This document shows positions 41,674 to 50,440 of a stretch of 64,000 nucleotides of DNA, in pieces. The stretch is from Bacteroidales bacterium (GTDB lineage: Bacteria; Bacteroidota; Bacteroidia; Bacteroidales; F082). The position numbers were made by a program, and so were the translations under genes. The stretch is from contig JANJXG010000040.1 in assembly GCA_024709145.1 (NCBI GenBank), positions 1 to 64,000 of the forward strand, given 5' to 3'. The stretch's first letter is position 1; each line of letters opens with the position of its first letter. Under the pieces are notes generated by a model. That model was not told the DNA's origin. It saw nothing but the letters and a program-made list of their open reading frames with translations, and made no database searches.

Positions 41674-44457
41674 ATGAAAACAGCATTGCGACTCATTTTT
41701 CTGTTGATTTTCGCGCACCTTTTCTCCTATAAAATTCAGGCCCAGCATTGCAAGCCACTTAGTTATGATGAGTATGACCAATGGTATGATCTAACAAATC
41801 CAGTGATTTCTGAGAATGGTAATTATGTAATGTGGGAACGAAATCCTCAGAAAGGAGATGGGTCGATAATCATTTACAGGCTTGACAACCAGCATTATGA
41901 TACTATACATAGAGCATATAGTGCCTCGTTTTTAGCTAAAGGAACAGGTCTTGTCTTCAAAATAAAACCACCTTCAGATAGTTTGCGAAGGCAGCAACTT
42001 GCTGGGATTAAAAAGGAAAAGCAATTGAAAGACTCATTGGGTGTGTGGCTCTTTACAGCAGATACTCTGATGAAATTCGCACAGGTTAAGTCCTATCACT
42101 TGCCCGGGAATGGTGATTTATTGGGAATCTGGCATGAGGAAGGATATCATCCAAACAAGGACTCAATTCAGGATACGACCTTAAAGAAAAAGGCTTCTCG
42201 AAAAAAAGCGCTGAAAAAAGATGTAAAAATGTCAATGATCGAAATTGTAAACATCCGAAACGGTGGTGTAACAGCTTTCGATAGCATAAGTAGTTTTTCA
42301 ATTTCTGAGGAAAAGGATAAAACCCTGATGGTTAAACAATTGACTGATAGCATTGATTCTGTGCAGGTTAATCGCTATTACAAGGATGGTCAAATTACCT
42401 CCGTTTTTAACGGCAGGGGCAAGGTGATACAACTTGCTATGAGTAAATTTGGTGATCAAGCCGCGTTTTTGTTTAGCCCCGACACAAGTGAACGAAAGTT
42501 GTATCAACTTGTTTATGAGCAGGAAGGCAAAAGTACAAGAACTTTGGTTGATACTTTGTCAACATGGCTTGGTGGAAAATTGACTGTAAGTCAGCATCAG
42601 GCCGTTCAGTTTTCGGAAGATGGTACTGCGATTTATTTTGGAGTTAGCCTTAAGCCCGAACCAAGGAAAAAAGATAGTTTGACGGAAGATGAAAAAGTAA
42701 GCCTCGATATCTGGAATTGGAAAGATGGCCGTATTCAGTCTCAACAACTCAAAGAACTTGAAAAAGATCAGAAATCTTCCTTCAGAGCTGTTTATTATCC
42801 CCGCAAAGACCTTGTGTTTCAATTGGCTGACGATAGCGTTCCTGAACTGCGACTTGAATTAAAACTTCATCAATCAAAAATATTAGGATTCAATTATTTA
42901 CCTTATCAGCACCTTTCCAGCTGGGAGCAATCAAGGTATGCCGATGTCTACCTGATTGACAGAGAACGAAATACAAGAAAGATTCTGCTAGAAAAACATT
43001 CCTCCCTGCTGTTTCTTTCGCCGGAGGGCGGATTTTTACTGTATTATCATCAAAATGACAGCTCGTGGTATTGTATCAATACTGAAAATTACGAACGTAA
43101 ACGACTGACCTGGAACACGACGGATATTTTTTATCAGGACGACAACGATGTTCCGAACGAAGCCTCTGCTTATGGTTTTGCCGGCTGGAAAAACGATAAC
43201 GAAGCAATTGTATACAGCAAGCGGCATTTGTGGTTATTGAATCTTAAGGAAGGTGGTGTCGCAAAACCTCTAACAAAAGATTCGGAGCTGGATCTGGTCT
43301 ATCGGTTTATCCGACTTGACAAAGATGCTGAGTTGCTGCCAGCTGAAATGTACCTTTCCACATATAACAGAACAACAAAGGCTTCCGGATTCGCAAAACT
43401 CAGCCTGAAAACCGGAAACACCAGGATTTTGGAATCGGGTTTTGGTTGGCATTCCGGATTGGCAAAAGCAAAAGAAGCCGAAGTTTTTATTTTTCGAAAG
43501 GAAAGTTTTGAATTGTATCCTGATTTGTATGTTACACTCAATGAGTGGGAAAAGAAAGATAAAATCAGCCATACCAATCCTCAGCAAAAAGATTTTTGCT
43601 GGGGTAGTGTCGAACTTGTCAGCTGGAGATCATTCAACGGTGACAGTTTGCAAGGATTACTTTACTATCCTGCAACATTTACAGCTGATAGCAGTTATCC
43701 GATGATAGTGTATTTCTATGAAACTCATAGTGATAATCTTTTCCGGCATTTTGGTCCGCGGCCATCAAGGTCAACAATTAACATTGCGGATTATACGAGC
43801 AGGGGATATTTTGTTTTCACACCTGATATTCGTTACAGAGCTCCTTTGCCCGGACAAAGTTCCTACGATGCCATCTTGAGTGGAACGCAAAGCATGCTTG
43901 AACGGGTTCCTCAAATTGATCAACACCGGATGGGATTACAGGGACAAAGCTGGGGAGGCTATCAAACTGCCTGGCTTGTTACACGTACAAATCTTTTTAA
44001 AGCCGCAATGGCCGGAGCACCTGTAAGCAACATGACCAGCGCCTATGGTGGTATACGTTGGGAAAGTGGAATGGTCAGGTCTTTTCAGTATGAAGAAGGT
44101 CAAAGTCGCATCGGTGCCAGTTTGTGGGAGAATCAACAGGCCTATATTGAAAACTCGCCACTTTTTTATGCTGACAGGGTTGAGACTCCTTTATTGATGA
44201 TGTCCAACGATCAGGATGGTGCTGTTCCGTGGTATCAAGGTATCGAGTTTTACAATGCCTTGCGCAGGTTGGGTAAGCCGGTCTGGATGCTTGTTTATAA
44301 CAATGCGCCCCATAATCTGATCAGAAGAGCTGATTCAATGGATCTTACGATGCGAATGCAACAGTTTTTCGATCATTACCTCAAAGGCTACCCCATGCCA
44401 CCCTGGATGTCGAAAGGGATACCGGCTGTTAGAAAAGGCAAGGATTTTGGCTTCTGA
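41674..44457 (+). CDS. Secreted prolyl-oligopeptidase-family (S9) serine peptidase
   Basis: 927 residues. A signal peptide (MKTALRLIFLLIFAHLFS, cut after about 24) is followed by a long beta-propeller-type region (to about 650) with low overall similarity and a C-terminal alpha/beta-hydrolase domain. The catalytic triad is Ser759 in GQSWGGY, Asp848 in SNDQDGAVP and His880 in NNAPHNL. The triad order and the GxSxGGY motif place it in family S9, whose members release dipeptides or cut short peptides. It should act in the periplasm or at the surface, in keeping with the other peptidases of the window. It has its own promoter. Confidence 0.92.
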   Translation: MKTALRLIFLLIFAHLFSYKIQAQHCKPLSYDEYDQWYDLTNPVISENGNYVMWERNPQKGDGSIIIYRLDNQHYDTIHRAYSASFLAKGTGLVFKIKPPSDSLRRQQLAGIKKEKQLKDSLGVWLFTADTLMKFAQVKSYHLPGNGDLLGIWHEEGYHPNKDSIQDTTLKKKASRKKALKKDVKMSMIEIVNIRNGGVTAFDSISSFSISEEKDKTLMVKQLTDSIDSVQVNRYYKDGQITSVFNGRGKVIQLAMSKFGDQAAFLFSPDTSERKLYQLVYEQEGKSTRTLVDTLSTWLGGKLTVSQHQAVQFSEDGTAIYFGVSLKPEPRKKDSLTEDEKVSLDIWNWKDGRIQSQQLKELEKDQKSSFRAVYYPRKDLVFQLADDSVPELRLELKLHQSKILGFNYLPYQHLSSWEQSRYADVYLIDRERNTRKILLEKHSSLLFLSPEGGFLLYYHQNDSSWYCINTENYERKRLTWNTTDIFYQDDNDVPNEASAYGFAGWKNDNEAIVYSKRHLWLLNLKEGGVAKPLTKDSELDLVYRFIRLDKDAELLPAEMYLSTYNRTTKASGFAKLSLKTGNTRILESGFGWHSGLAKAKEAEVFIFRKESFELYPDLYVTLNEWEKKDKISHTNPQQKDFCWGSVELVSWRSFNGDSLQGLLYYPATFTADSSYPMIVYFYETHSDNLFRHFGPRPSRSTINIADYTSRGYFVFTPDIRYRAPLPGQSSYDAILSGTQSMLERVPQIDQHRMGLQGQSWGGYQTAWLVTRTNLFKAAMAGAPVSNMTSAYGGIRWESGMVRSFQYEEGQSRIGASLWENQQAYIENSPLFYADRVETPLLMMSNDQDGAVPWYQGIEFYNALRRLGKPVWMLVYNNAPHNLIRRADSMDLTMRMQQFFDHYLKGYPMPPWMSKGIPAVRKGKDFGF

Positions 44458-44496
44458 CCCATTTGATTTGTTTGTCACAATGCAAGAGAATAACAC

Positions 44497-44504
44497 TATC
44501 TTTG
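44497..44504 (+). promoter_or_regulatory. Putative -7 box of the DEAD-box helicase gene
   Basis: TATCTTTG; a TTG at 44472-44474 lies 22 bp upstream, slightly too far. Transcription near 44510 leaves about 14 nt before the TTG start codon at 44524. Confidence 0.5.
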
Positions 44505-44523
44505 TGTTCTAAAAACTTATTCA

Positions 44524-45759
44524 TTGACTTTCAACGATTTTAATTTAGCCGATCCTGTGATGGAAGGCATCGAAGCGATGGGTTATGAGAAGCCCAGCCC
44601 TATTCAGGAGGCTGCGATACCTATCATTCTTGGCGGCCATGATTTAATTGCCTGTGCCCAAACAGGCACTGGTAAAACAGCTGCTTTTCTTTTGCCACTG
44701 ATTCATCGTTTATTAGGCGACCATGAAGCAGACGACAGTATTCAAGCTCTTGTCATTGCACCCACGCGAGAACTTGCTATTCAGATCGACCAGCAGCTCG
44801 AAGGATTTTCTTATTTTGCCAATACGAGCTCAATTGCCGTGTATGGCGGAGGAACAGGGGCAGGTTTTGATCAGGAGAAAAAAGCATTGCAACGTGGAGC
44901 ACAGGTAATTGTAGCAACGCCCGGAAGGCTGATTTCCCACCTCAACCTGGGTTATGTTGATTTCTCAAACCTGAAATATCTGATCCTTGATGAAGCCGAC
45001 CGCATGCTTGATATGGGATTTCTGCCCGATATCTTAAAAATATTGAGTCACTTACCTGTCAAAAGGCAAACTCTGCTTTTCTCGGCAACCATGCCGGAAG
45101 GGATCAGACGTTTGACCGATAGAATCTTAATTGCACCAAAACAGGTAAATCTGGCTGTTTCAAAACCAGCCGAGAATGTTTTGCAGGCTGCCTATCTGGT
45201 TTATGACCAGCAGAAAATTGCCCTGATCGAAAGCCTGATCGAAGGAAAAGACCTGCCGCTTGTACTCATTTTTGCCTCAACAAAAGCCGGTGTAAAAGAA
45301 GTTGAATCCATTCTCAAACGTAAAAAATTTAACGTAAGCGCCATACATTCCGACCTTGAACAAGAGCAACGATCTGATGTGATGAACCGTTTCCGAAGCA
45401 GAGAACTTCAGATTCTGGTTGCAACTGATATCGTTTCAAGAGGTATTGATGTGGATGATATCAGTTTGGTAATCAATTACAATGTGCCAGGTGATGCCGA
45501 GGATTATGTTCACCGCGTCGGTAGAACAGCACGAGCAGAAAAAAGTGGTGTAGCCCTCACTTTCATTAACGAAAAAGAGATGGGAAAGTTTAAGCGAATT
45601 GAAGCTTTTTTGGGATCAACAATCCGAAAACTCCTTCTGCCTGTTCACATTGGTGAAGGCCCGTCAATTGAATCCTATGAAAGATCAGGGAATTTTAGAA
45701 AAAATTTCATCGGTAACTCACGGGGAAAGGGAGGCCAAAGGCGTAACAACAATAGGTAG
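44524..45759 (+). CDS. DEAD-box RNA helicase with a TTG start codon
   Basis: 411 residues. All core motifs are present: the Q motif with its upstream aromatic residue (FNLADPVMEGIEAMGYEKPSPIQ), GTGKT (48-52), PTRELA, DEAD (156-159), SAT, ARGxD-type SRGIDVDD and HRVGRTAR, followed by a short basic, Gly/Arg/Asn-rich tail. The start codon is TTG: no ATG lies between the promoter box and the Q motif, and the first in-frame ATG (44560) would remove the Q-motif phenylalanine. Such helicases act in ribosome assembly or RNA turnover, especially in the cold. Confidence 0.93.
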   Translation: MTFNDFNLADPVMEGIEAMGYEKPSPIQEAAIPIILGGHDLIACAQTGTGKTAAFLLPLIHRLLGDHEADDSIQALVIAPTRELAIQIDQQLEGFSYFANTSSIAVYGGGTGAGFDQEKKALQRGAQVIVATPGRLISHLNLGYVDFSNLKYLILDEADRMLDMGFLPDILKILSHLPVKRQTLLFSATMPEGIRRLTDRILIAPKQVNLAVSKPAENVLQAAYLVYDQQKIALIESLIEGKDLPLVLIFASTKAGVKEVESILKRKKFNVSAIHSDLEQEQRSDVMNRFRSRELQILVATDIVSRGIDVDDISLVINYNVPGDAEDYVHRVGRTARAEKSGVALTFINEKEMGKFKRIEAFLGSTIRKLLLPVHIGEGPSIESYERSGNFRKNFIGNSRGKGGQRRNNNR

Positions 45760-45767
45760 ATACCAGG

Positions 45768-46577
45768 CTATTCTTCAACCGGAAAGACTTTAAAATATTT
45801 CTTTGTTTTATCAAGCATCTCATTGTGAACGAGTGAGTTGCTCGCTATGATATCTTTACCGAATATTCCATCCGGCTCGCCATTGAAGTCAGTGATTTTT
45901 CCACCGGCTCTCTCGACAATTAATGTTCCCGCTGCAACATCCCAGGGATGAAGGCCATACTCATAGAAAAGTTCAAACCTTCCACAGGCAACATAAGCCA
46001 AATCCAGTGCTGCTGAACCAAGCCTCCGTATGCCACGTGTTTGCCGCATTAATTCATTAAAAAGTTGGAGGTAGGAAGTCATCCGGCTAAAATCATTGTA
46101 AGGAAAGCCAGTGGCCAAAAGGCTCTGATTCAACCACTTTGCTTTACTGACATGAATAACTTTCCCGTTACAAAAAGCCAGACCGTCTTTCCAGGCATAA
46201 AAACACTCTTTGCTGTTAACTTCCAGTACAACGGCTGAAACGATGTTGCCATCCTCCATCAATGCGATACTGATACTGAAGAGGGGCAAACCGTGAACAA
46301 AATTGGTTGTGCCGTCCAATGGATCAATAATCCAGTTCAGATTTCCTTTTAATGATGTCCCGCTTTCCTCAGCAATGAAACCGGCATCAGGTAACAATTT
46401 TGACAATCCATTGATAATCAATTTCTCAGATTGTTTATCAACATAGGATACCATATCATGAAGACCTTTCTCCTCGATATCATGAACCTCAAGTCTGCCT
46501 TTGTTTTTCCTGATAAATGCAGCAGCTTTCTGCGCAATTTCCACAACAGATAGTGTGATTTGTTCGTATGACAGCAT
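45768..46577 (-). CDS. Inositol-monophosphatase family phosphatase
   Basis: 269 residues from ATG 46577. Metal-binding motifs are complete: FIAEESG (Glu70, Glu71), WIIDPLDGTTNF (85-93) and the C-terminal PWDVAAG. Family members hydrolyse inositol phosphate, 3'-phosphoadenosine 5'-phosphate or fructose 1,6-bisphosphate; the motif set fits the SuhB/inositol-phosphatase branch best. The open frame extends upstream to 46787, but that part overlaps the EamA gene in another frame and has no family similarity. The true start lies 2 bp after the EamA stop, so the genes form one unit. It converges on the helicase gene with an 8-bp gap. Confidence 0.9.
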   Translation of the reverse strand: MLSYEQITLSVVEIAQKAAAFIRKNKGRLEVHDIEEKGLHDMVSYVDKQSEKLIINGLSKLLPDAGFIAEESGTSLKGNLNWIIDPLDGTTNFVHGLPLFSISIALMEDGNIVSAVVLEVNSKECFYAWKDGLAFCNGKVIHVSKAKWLNQSLLATGFPYNDFSRMTSYLQLFNELMRQTRGIRRLGSAALDLAYVACGRFELFYEYGLHPWDVAAGTLIVERAGGKITDFNGEPDGIFGKDIIASNSLVHNEMLDKTKKYFKVFPVEE

Positions 46578-46579
46578 GA

Positions 46580-47482
46580 TTATTTTTTTAAAACCAAGCG
46601 CCGGACATCCGGGCCAAATTGTTGAAGTAAGATTCCTGAAACGATCAGGATCAATCCCAGAACGGTACTGGGTAGAATGGGTTCGCCAACGAAAAGCCGT
46701 ATAAAAAAGAGCGCAATAAAGGGCGATAAAAAAATCAAGTTGCTGACTCTTGCTGTGTTGGCTGCTTTTTTGAGTGCCAGAAGCCAAAAAACAAATGTAA
46801 TCCCCATTTCGAATAAACCAATGTACCCGGCTCCAATCAGTGCTTTGCTTCCGGGTAGTTTAATTCCGGATGTAATTAACAGATAAAGTGTTATATAGGC
46901 ACCTCCAAAAACCATATTCATGAAAATTTTTACCAAAGCCTCTCTTTTATCTTTCAGGTTGATTATCCAGTAGAGCGCCCACAAAAAGGCACTGCCCACT
47001 GCCAACGTTACGCCGTACGCATTGCTAAATTCCAATGAAAAAACCTGACCCTTTGTGCTGATAACCCAGAGACCGGCAAAACTTGTCAGGATTGCCGTAA
47101 ATCCAATAATTCCAATGCGTTGACCCAGTAGTGGCACAGACAATATGACCAAAATCACCGGCCAGCTGTAGTTAAGTACTCCGGCTTCCTGAGCCTGAAG
47201 CAATTCATAAGCTTTAAATAACACGAGGTAGTAGGCAAAGGGATTCAGGAAACCCAGGATGGCAGATAGCAGGATTTCTTTTTTTGACTGCGCGAGAACT
47301 TTTTGGTATCCGGTTAAAATCAAAACAAGAAAACCAAGAGCAAACACTGCAAACAATGAAGACCAGAATAAAAGCTGGTCGAAAGCAATGTGGTTAAGTG
47401 TTAGCTTAAAAGCTGAGCTCATTGTCGACCAGAAAGCCACAGCCAGCAATGCGAAAAATATAGATTGATGTGATTTTTTCAT
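46580..47482 (-). CDS. EamA/DMT-family transporter
   Basis: 300 residues with about ten hydrophobic segments arranged as two EamA repeats of five helices each, beginning IFFALLAVAFWSTMSSAFKL; the pattern AYELLQAQEAGVLNYSWPVI is typical of the drug/metabolite transporter superfamily. The substrate is unknown; relatives export amino acids or other small metabolites. It is the first gene of a two-gene unit with the inositol-phosphatase-like gene. A -7 box lies right at the start codon, so the mRNA may be almost leaderless. Confidence 0.9.
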   Translation of the reverse strand: MKKSHQSIFFALLAVAFWSTMSSAFKLTLNHIAFDQLLFWSSLFAVFALGFLVLILTGYQKVLAQSKKEILLSAILGFLNPFAYYLVLFKAYELLQAQEAGVLNYSWPVILVILSVPLLGQRIGIIGFTAILTSFAGLWVISTKGQVFSLEFSNAYGVTLAVGSAFLWALYWIINLKDKREALVKIFMNMVFGGAYITLYLLITSGIKLPGSKALIGAGYIGLFEMGITFVFWLLALKKAANTARVSNLIFLSPFIALFFIRLFVGEPILPSTVLGLILIVSGILLQQFGPDVRRLVLKK

Positions 47483-47486
47483 CCGG

Positions 47487-47494
47487 CAAAAATA
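47487..47494 (-). promoter_or_regulatory. Putative -7 box of the EamA gene
   Basis: TATTTTTG on the minus strand, only 4 bp upstream of the ATG at 47482. It would give a nearly leaderless mRNA; no -33 TTG is seen. Confidence 0.35.
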
Positions 47495-47544
47495 AGCTTT
47501 TAACCAGGTAAATTTTCCGGTTTAATGCATGGATTAAGAATACC

Positions 47545-47997
47545 TTACTCTTTATGTTTTGTATCAATCATAATGGTAACTGGGCCATCATTGATGAGCT
47601 TTATTTTCATCATGGCCCCAAAGGAGCCGGTTTTAATCTTTGTAGGTATTAGCTCTTGCAGTTTTTCGACAAATAAATGATAGAGTAGAACAGCTTTTTC
47701 GGGCCTGGCTGCCCGGATATAACTGGGTCTGTTCCCTTTTTTTGTGGAAGCGTGCAAGGTAAACTGGCTTACTATGAGCACTTCACCTTTTGTTTCCTGC
47801 ACATCAAGGTTCATGATGCCATTGTGATCAGAAAAAATTCTTAATCTGGCAATTTTTCCACAAAGCCAAGCTATATCATCTTCATTATCAGCCTCTTCGA
47901 TACCAAGGAATATCAACATTCCCTTGCCTGTTTCAGCAAAAATTTCATGATTGACTGAAACAGAAGCTGAATCTGTTCGTTGGATAACAGCACGCAT
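47545..47997 (-). CDS. dtd: D-aminoacyl-tRNA deacylase
   Basis: 150 residues, the normal length. It carries both family signatures: SQFTLHAST and the Gly-cisPro motif NDGPVTI near the C-terminus. Dtd removes D-amino acids (and glycine from tRNA-Ala) wrongly attached to tRNA. It stands alone, divergent from pdxJ by about 60 bp and with a 60-bp gap to the EamA gene downstream. Confidence 0.95.
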   Translation of the reverse strand: MRAVIQRTDSASVSVNHEIFAETGKGMLIFLGIEEADNEDDIAWLCGKIARLRIFSDHNGIMNLDVQETKGEVLIVSQFTLHASTKKGNRPSYIRAARPEKAVLLYHLFVEKLQELIPTKIKTGSFGAMMKIKLINDGPVTIMIDTKHKE

Positions 47998-48032
47998 ACT
48001 TAGTTAATCGGTTTAATACGGCTGCAATTTAG

Positions 48033-48040
48033 TACTTTTG
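48033..48040 (+). promoter_or_regulatory. Putative -7 box of pdxJ
   Basis: TACTTTTG at this position would start transcription near 48047 and so excludes the in-frame start at 48038 in favour of ATG 48056. Confidence 0.5.
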
Positions 48041-48055
48041 CTGCAAATTACGAAT

Positions 48056-48772
48056 ATGACCCGATTAAGCGTTAACATCAATAAGGTTGCTACTTTGCGC
48101 AATGCCCGGGGTGGGAATGTGCCTGATGTGCAGAAATTTGCAGTTGACTGCCAAAGGTATGGAGCTGAAGGTATTACGGTACATCCGAGGCCGGATCAAA
48201 GGCACATCACATTCAGAGATGTTGCTTTACTGAAGCCATTGATCAGTACAGAGTTTAATATTGAAGGCAATCCGTCAGAAGATTTCATCAAACTTGTTCT
48301 GGATACGAATCCTGATCAGGTGACACTCGTTCCTGACGATCCAGGTCAGCTTACCTCTGATCATGGATGGAATACCATACGGCACAAACAATTTTTGAGA
48401 GAGGTGATTCAACGTTTTCATGATCAGGGAATCAGGGTTTCGATATTTGTTGATGCTGATGTTGAGATGGTTAAACATGCTGTTGAAACCGGAACTGATC
48501 GGATTGAACTTTATACTGAACCTTATGCAACCAACTTTCCATTGAACCCACAGGGTGCAATTACAAATTTTGTACTGGCTGCAAAGGAAGCTGCCCTTCT
48601 TGGTCTCGGGATCAATGCCGGTCATGACCTCAGTTTAGCAAATTTGAAGTACTTCTCCGACCACATTCCTGACTTACTCGAGGTTTCAATTGGGCATGCG
48701 CTGATAAGCGAGGCTCTTTATTTCGGAATCGAAAACACCATCCAAATGTACAGAAGGCAGTTGATGAAATGA
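48056..48772 (+). CDS. pdxJ: Pyridoxine 5'-phosphate synthase
   Basis: 238 residues, as usual for PdxJ. Diagnostic segments are LSVNINKVATLRNARG at the N-terminus, GITVHPRPDQRHI, FNIEGNPSEDFI, DQVTLVPD, RIELYTEPYA and NAGHDL. It condenses 1-deoxyxylulose 5-phosphate with 3-amino-2-oxopropyl phosphate in the DXP-dependent vitamin B6 pathway. The start at 48056 is chosen because the family sequence begins with TRLSVN and a -7 box overlaps the earlier in-frame start. It overlaps the tsaA-like gene by 4 bp (ATGA). Confidence 0.95.
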   Translation: MTRLSVNINKVATLRNARGGNVPDVQKFAVDCQRYGAEGITVHPRPDQRHITFRDVALLKPLISTEFNIEGNPSEDFIKLVLDTNPDQVTLVPDDPGQLTSDHGWNTIRHKQFLREVIQRFHDQGIRVSIFVDADVEMVKHAVETGTDRIELYTEPYATNFPLNPQGAITNFVLAAKEAALLGLGINAGHDLSLANLKYFSDHIPDLLEVSIGHALISEALYFGIENTIQMYRRQLMK

Positions 48773-49215
48773 GGATGACAACTTTTTCGCCCATCGGAAC
48801 GATCCATACACAGTTTACCGATCCTTTGGCTATGCCTGTTCAGTCAACCTTTGCCGAAAAAAGCATGATGGCCATGGCAGAAATTCGGGATGTCTTCATT
48901 GATGGACTTGTTGGTTTAGAGCATTTTACACATATCATCCTCGTGTATCAATTTCACCAGGCAAAAACGCCGGTTCTCATGCAACAAACCAATCTGACTG
49001 ATCATGAATATGGAGTTTTTGCTACCCGAAATGCAAATAGACCCAATGCCATCGGAATTTCAATTGTCGAGTTAGTCAAAGTGGACGGAAATAAAATATA
49101 TTTTAACCATGCTGATATGCTGGATGGCTCACCTTTGCTGGACATCAAACCGTTTATTCCTGCCTTTGATCACCGTGAGGAGGCTGGCAACGGCTGGCTG
49201 GAAAAAAGCATTTAG
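48769..49215 (+). CDS. tsaA: TsaA/TrmO-like tRNA methyltransferase-family protein
   Basis: 148 residues, equal to the catalytic beta-barrel of the UPF0066/TrmO family and shorter than E. coli TrmO (about 235), so it is the single-domain form. Signatures are FSPIGTIHTQF at the N-terminus, GLEHFTHIILVYQFH and ATRNANRPNAIGIS. TrmO uses S-adenosylmethionine to N6-methylate threonylcarbamoyl-adenosine at tRNA position 37; for short forms the substrate is less certain. It is translationally coupled to pdxJ by a 4-bp overlap. Confidence 0.9.
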   Translation: MRMTTFSPIGTIHTQFTDPLAMPVQSTFAEKSMMAMAEIRDVFIDGLVGLEHFTHIILVYQFHQAKTPVLMQQTNLTDHEYGVFATRNANRPNAIGISIVELVKVDGNKIYFNHADMLDGSPLLDIKPFIPAFDHREEAGNGWLEKSI

Positions 49216-49225
49216 CTAACCTGGA

Positions 49226-50425
49226 TTAAAAATCGTCGTTGAGCAACCGTTTTTCACCTGATAAAGCTTGGATGGCTGAAATCTCCTGACTCACTTCGAT
49301 CACTCCCTGGTAATTATTGTCTGAGTCGCGCAGAGCAAAGTATTGAATCAGAATTTTTTGTCCCTTCATATTGATCCAGAATGAGGCCTCGTTTTTCCGT
49401 CCATTGCGGAAGTTTTCAATGATTTGGCGGACAATATGAACACTTTCGGGTGGGTGACAATTGTGAACATCGCGACCGATAATAGCCTTGCTTCTTGGAA
49501 AAATACGATGCGGAGGTTGAGAAAAAAACCTGACTTTATCCTGAGCGTCAACAAAGGTTAAATCAACAGGAAGATGGTTAAAGATAAGGATAAGCTGCTG
49601 TAAATTAACAAGTCCTGTTCCCATATCTATATACCCATCCAATAGATTGGTTTCATTCGGTTCCGGGAAGCCAATCAAGCTGTCAGGTTGAAAATAGGGA
49701 AATCCGATGGCCATGCATTCCGGGAGCAGGGTATTAAGCAGTTCGGAGTCAATGGTAGAATGGATGTAATGAAACAATATTTTTTCCTCCCGCAACCTGA
49801 TGGCATAAATATTAAAATAGAGGTCACCAATGTGTTTGTTGAATGTCTTCAACTCAAAATTGCCAGCATTCAGCAGCTGTTTCACTTCTTTCATTTGCGT
49901 CCGAATGTCGTCATGAAAAGACCACATCATCTGCAGGCACCGAAAATTTGACCAATGCTTTTCGAGATGCGGAAAAACGATATTTTCTTTGATCGCATAA
50001 TAGGATTCAAACTGCTGGATGGTATCAAAGTCGTCAGCGGCTTTCTCGATCAGGCTGGGAGTTGCATGTTGATTGAGTTCTTTAATGATCAACTTAAATT
50101 GTGCCATTAACTCAATGAGCCTACGATTGTTTTGCTGCATAACCCAGATCAAACTGTTGGTTTCAGCGGCTACATCAGGGATATTTTGAAGTGTTTTACC
50201 TAAGACATTTAAAAATTTATTGGTTGCGATTTTTAGTTTAGGTAAAGGATGATTTTCCCGCATCAATCTGTCAATCAGGTTTATAATATCTTCAGGCTGG
50301 GTTTGGTTAATAATTCTATCATGTTTTTTTATCTGATAAACAGCATTTTGCTGATGCATTACGGCCATGAAAACTTCGTAGAGGCCATCAACCCGTATTT
50401 GTTGGTGATTTGAAATTTCTGACAT
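49226..50425 (-). CDS. DUF438 / hemerythrin-like / PAS sensor protein
   Basis: 399 residues, no signal peptide. An N-terminal helical DUF438-type region (about 20-90) is followed by a hemerythrin-like helical bundle (about 100-240; YYAIKENIVFPHLEKHW and SFHDDIRTQMKE supply candidate iron ligands) and a C-terminal PAS domain (about 275-390; LTFVDAQDKVRFFS, GRDVHNCHPPES, then YFALRDSDNNYQGVIEV). The His in NCHPP is a known haem ligand in related PAS domains (family knowledge). It probably senses oxygen, NO or redox state, or handles iron; it has no output kinase or DNA-binding domain. It is convergent with tsaA and is transcribed in the same direction as the M49 peptidase gene upstream (16 bp). 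Confidence 0.85.
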   Translation of the reverse strand: MSEISNHQQIRVDGLYEVFMAVMHQQNAVYQIKKHDRIINQTQPEDIINLIDRLMRENHPLPKLKIATNKFLNVLGKTLQNIPDVAAETNSLIWVMQQNNRRLIELMAQFKLIIKELNQHATPSLIEKAADDFDTIQQFESYYAIKENIVFPHLEKHWSNFRCLQMMWSFHDDIRTQMKEVKQLLNAGNFELKTFNKHIGDLYFNIYAIRLREEKILFHYIHSTIDSELLNTLLPECMAIGFPYFQPDSLIGFPEPNETNLLDGYIDMGTGLVNLQQLILIFNHLPVDLTFVDAQDKVRFFSQPPHRIFPRSKAIIGRDVHNCHPPESVHIVRQIIENFRNGRKNEASFWINMKGQKILIQYFALRDSDNNYQGVIEVSQEISAIQALSGEKRLLNDDF

Positions 50426-50440
50426 GGTAGGATGGAGGAA

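Noticed and set aside
46578-46787. N-terminal extension of the inositol-phosphatase-like gene
   Set aside because: The extra 70 codons overlap the EamA transporter gene in another frame, and the family sequence begins at ATG 46577.
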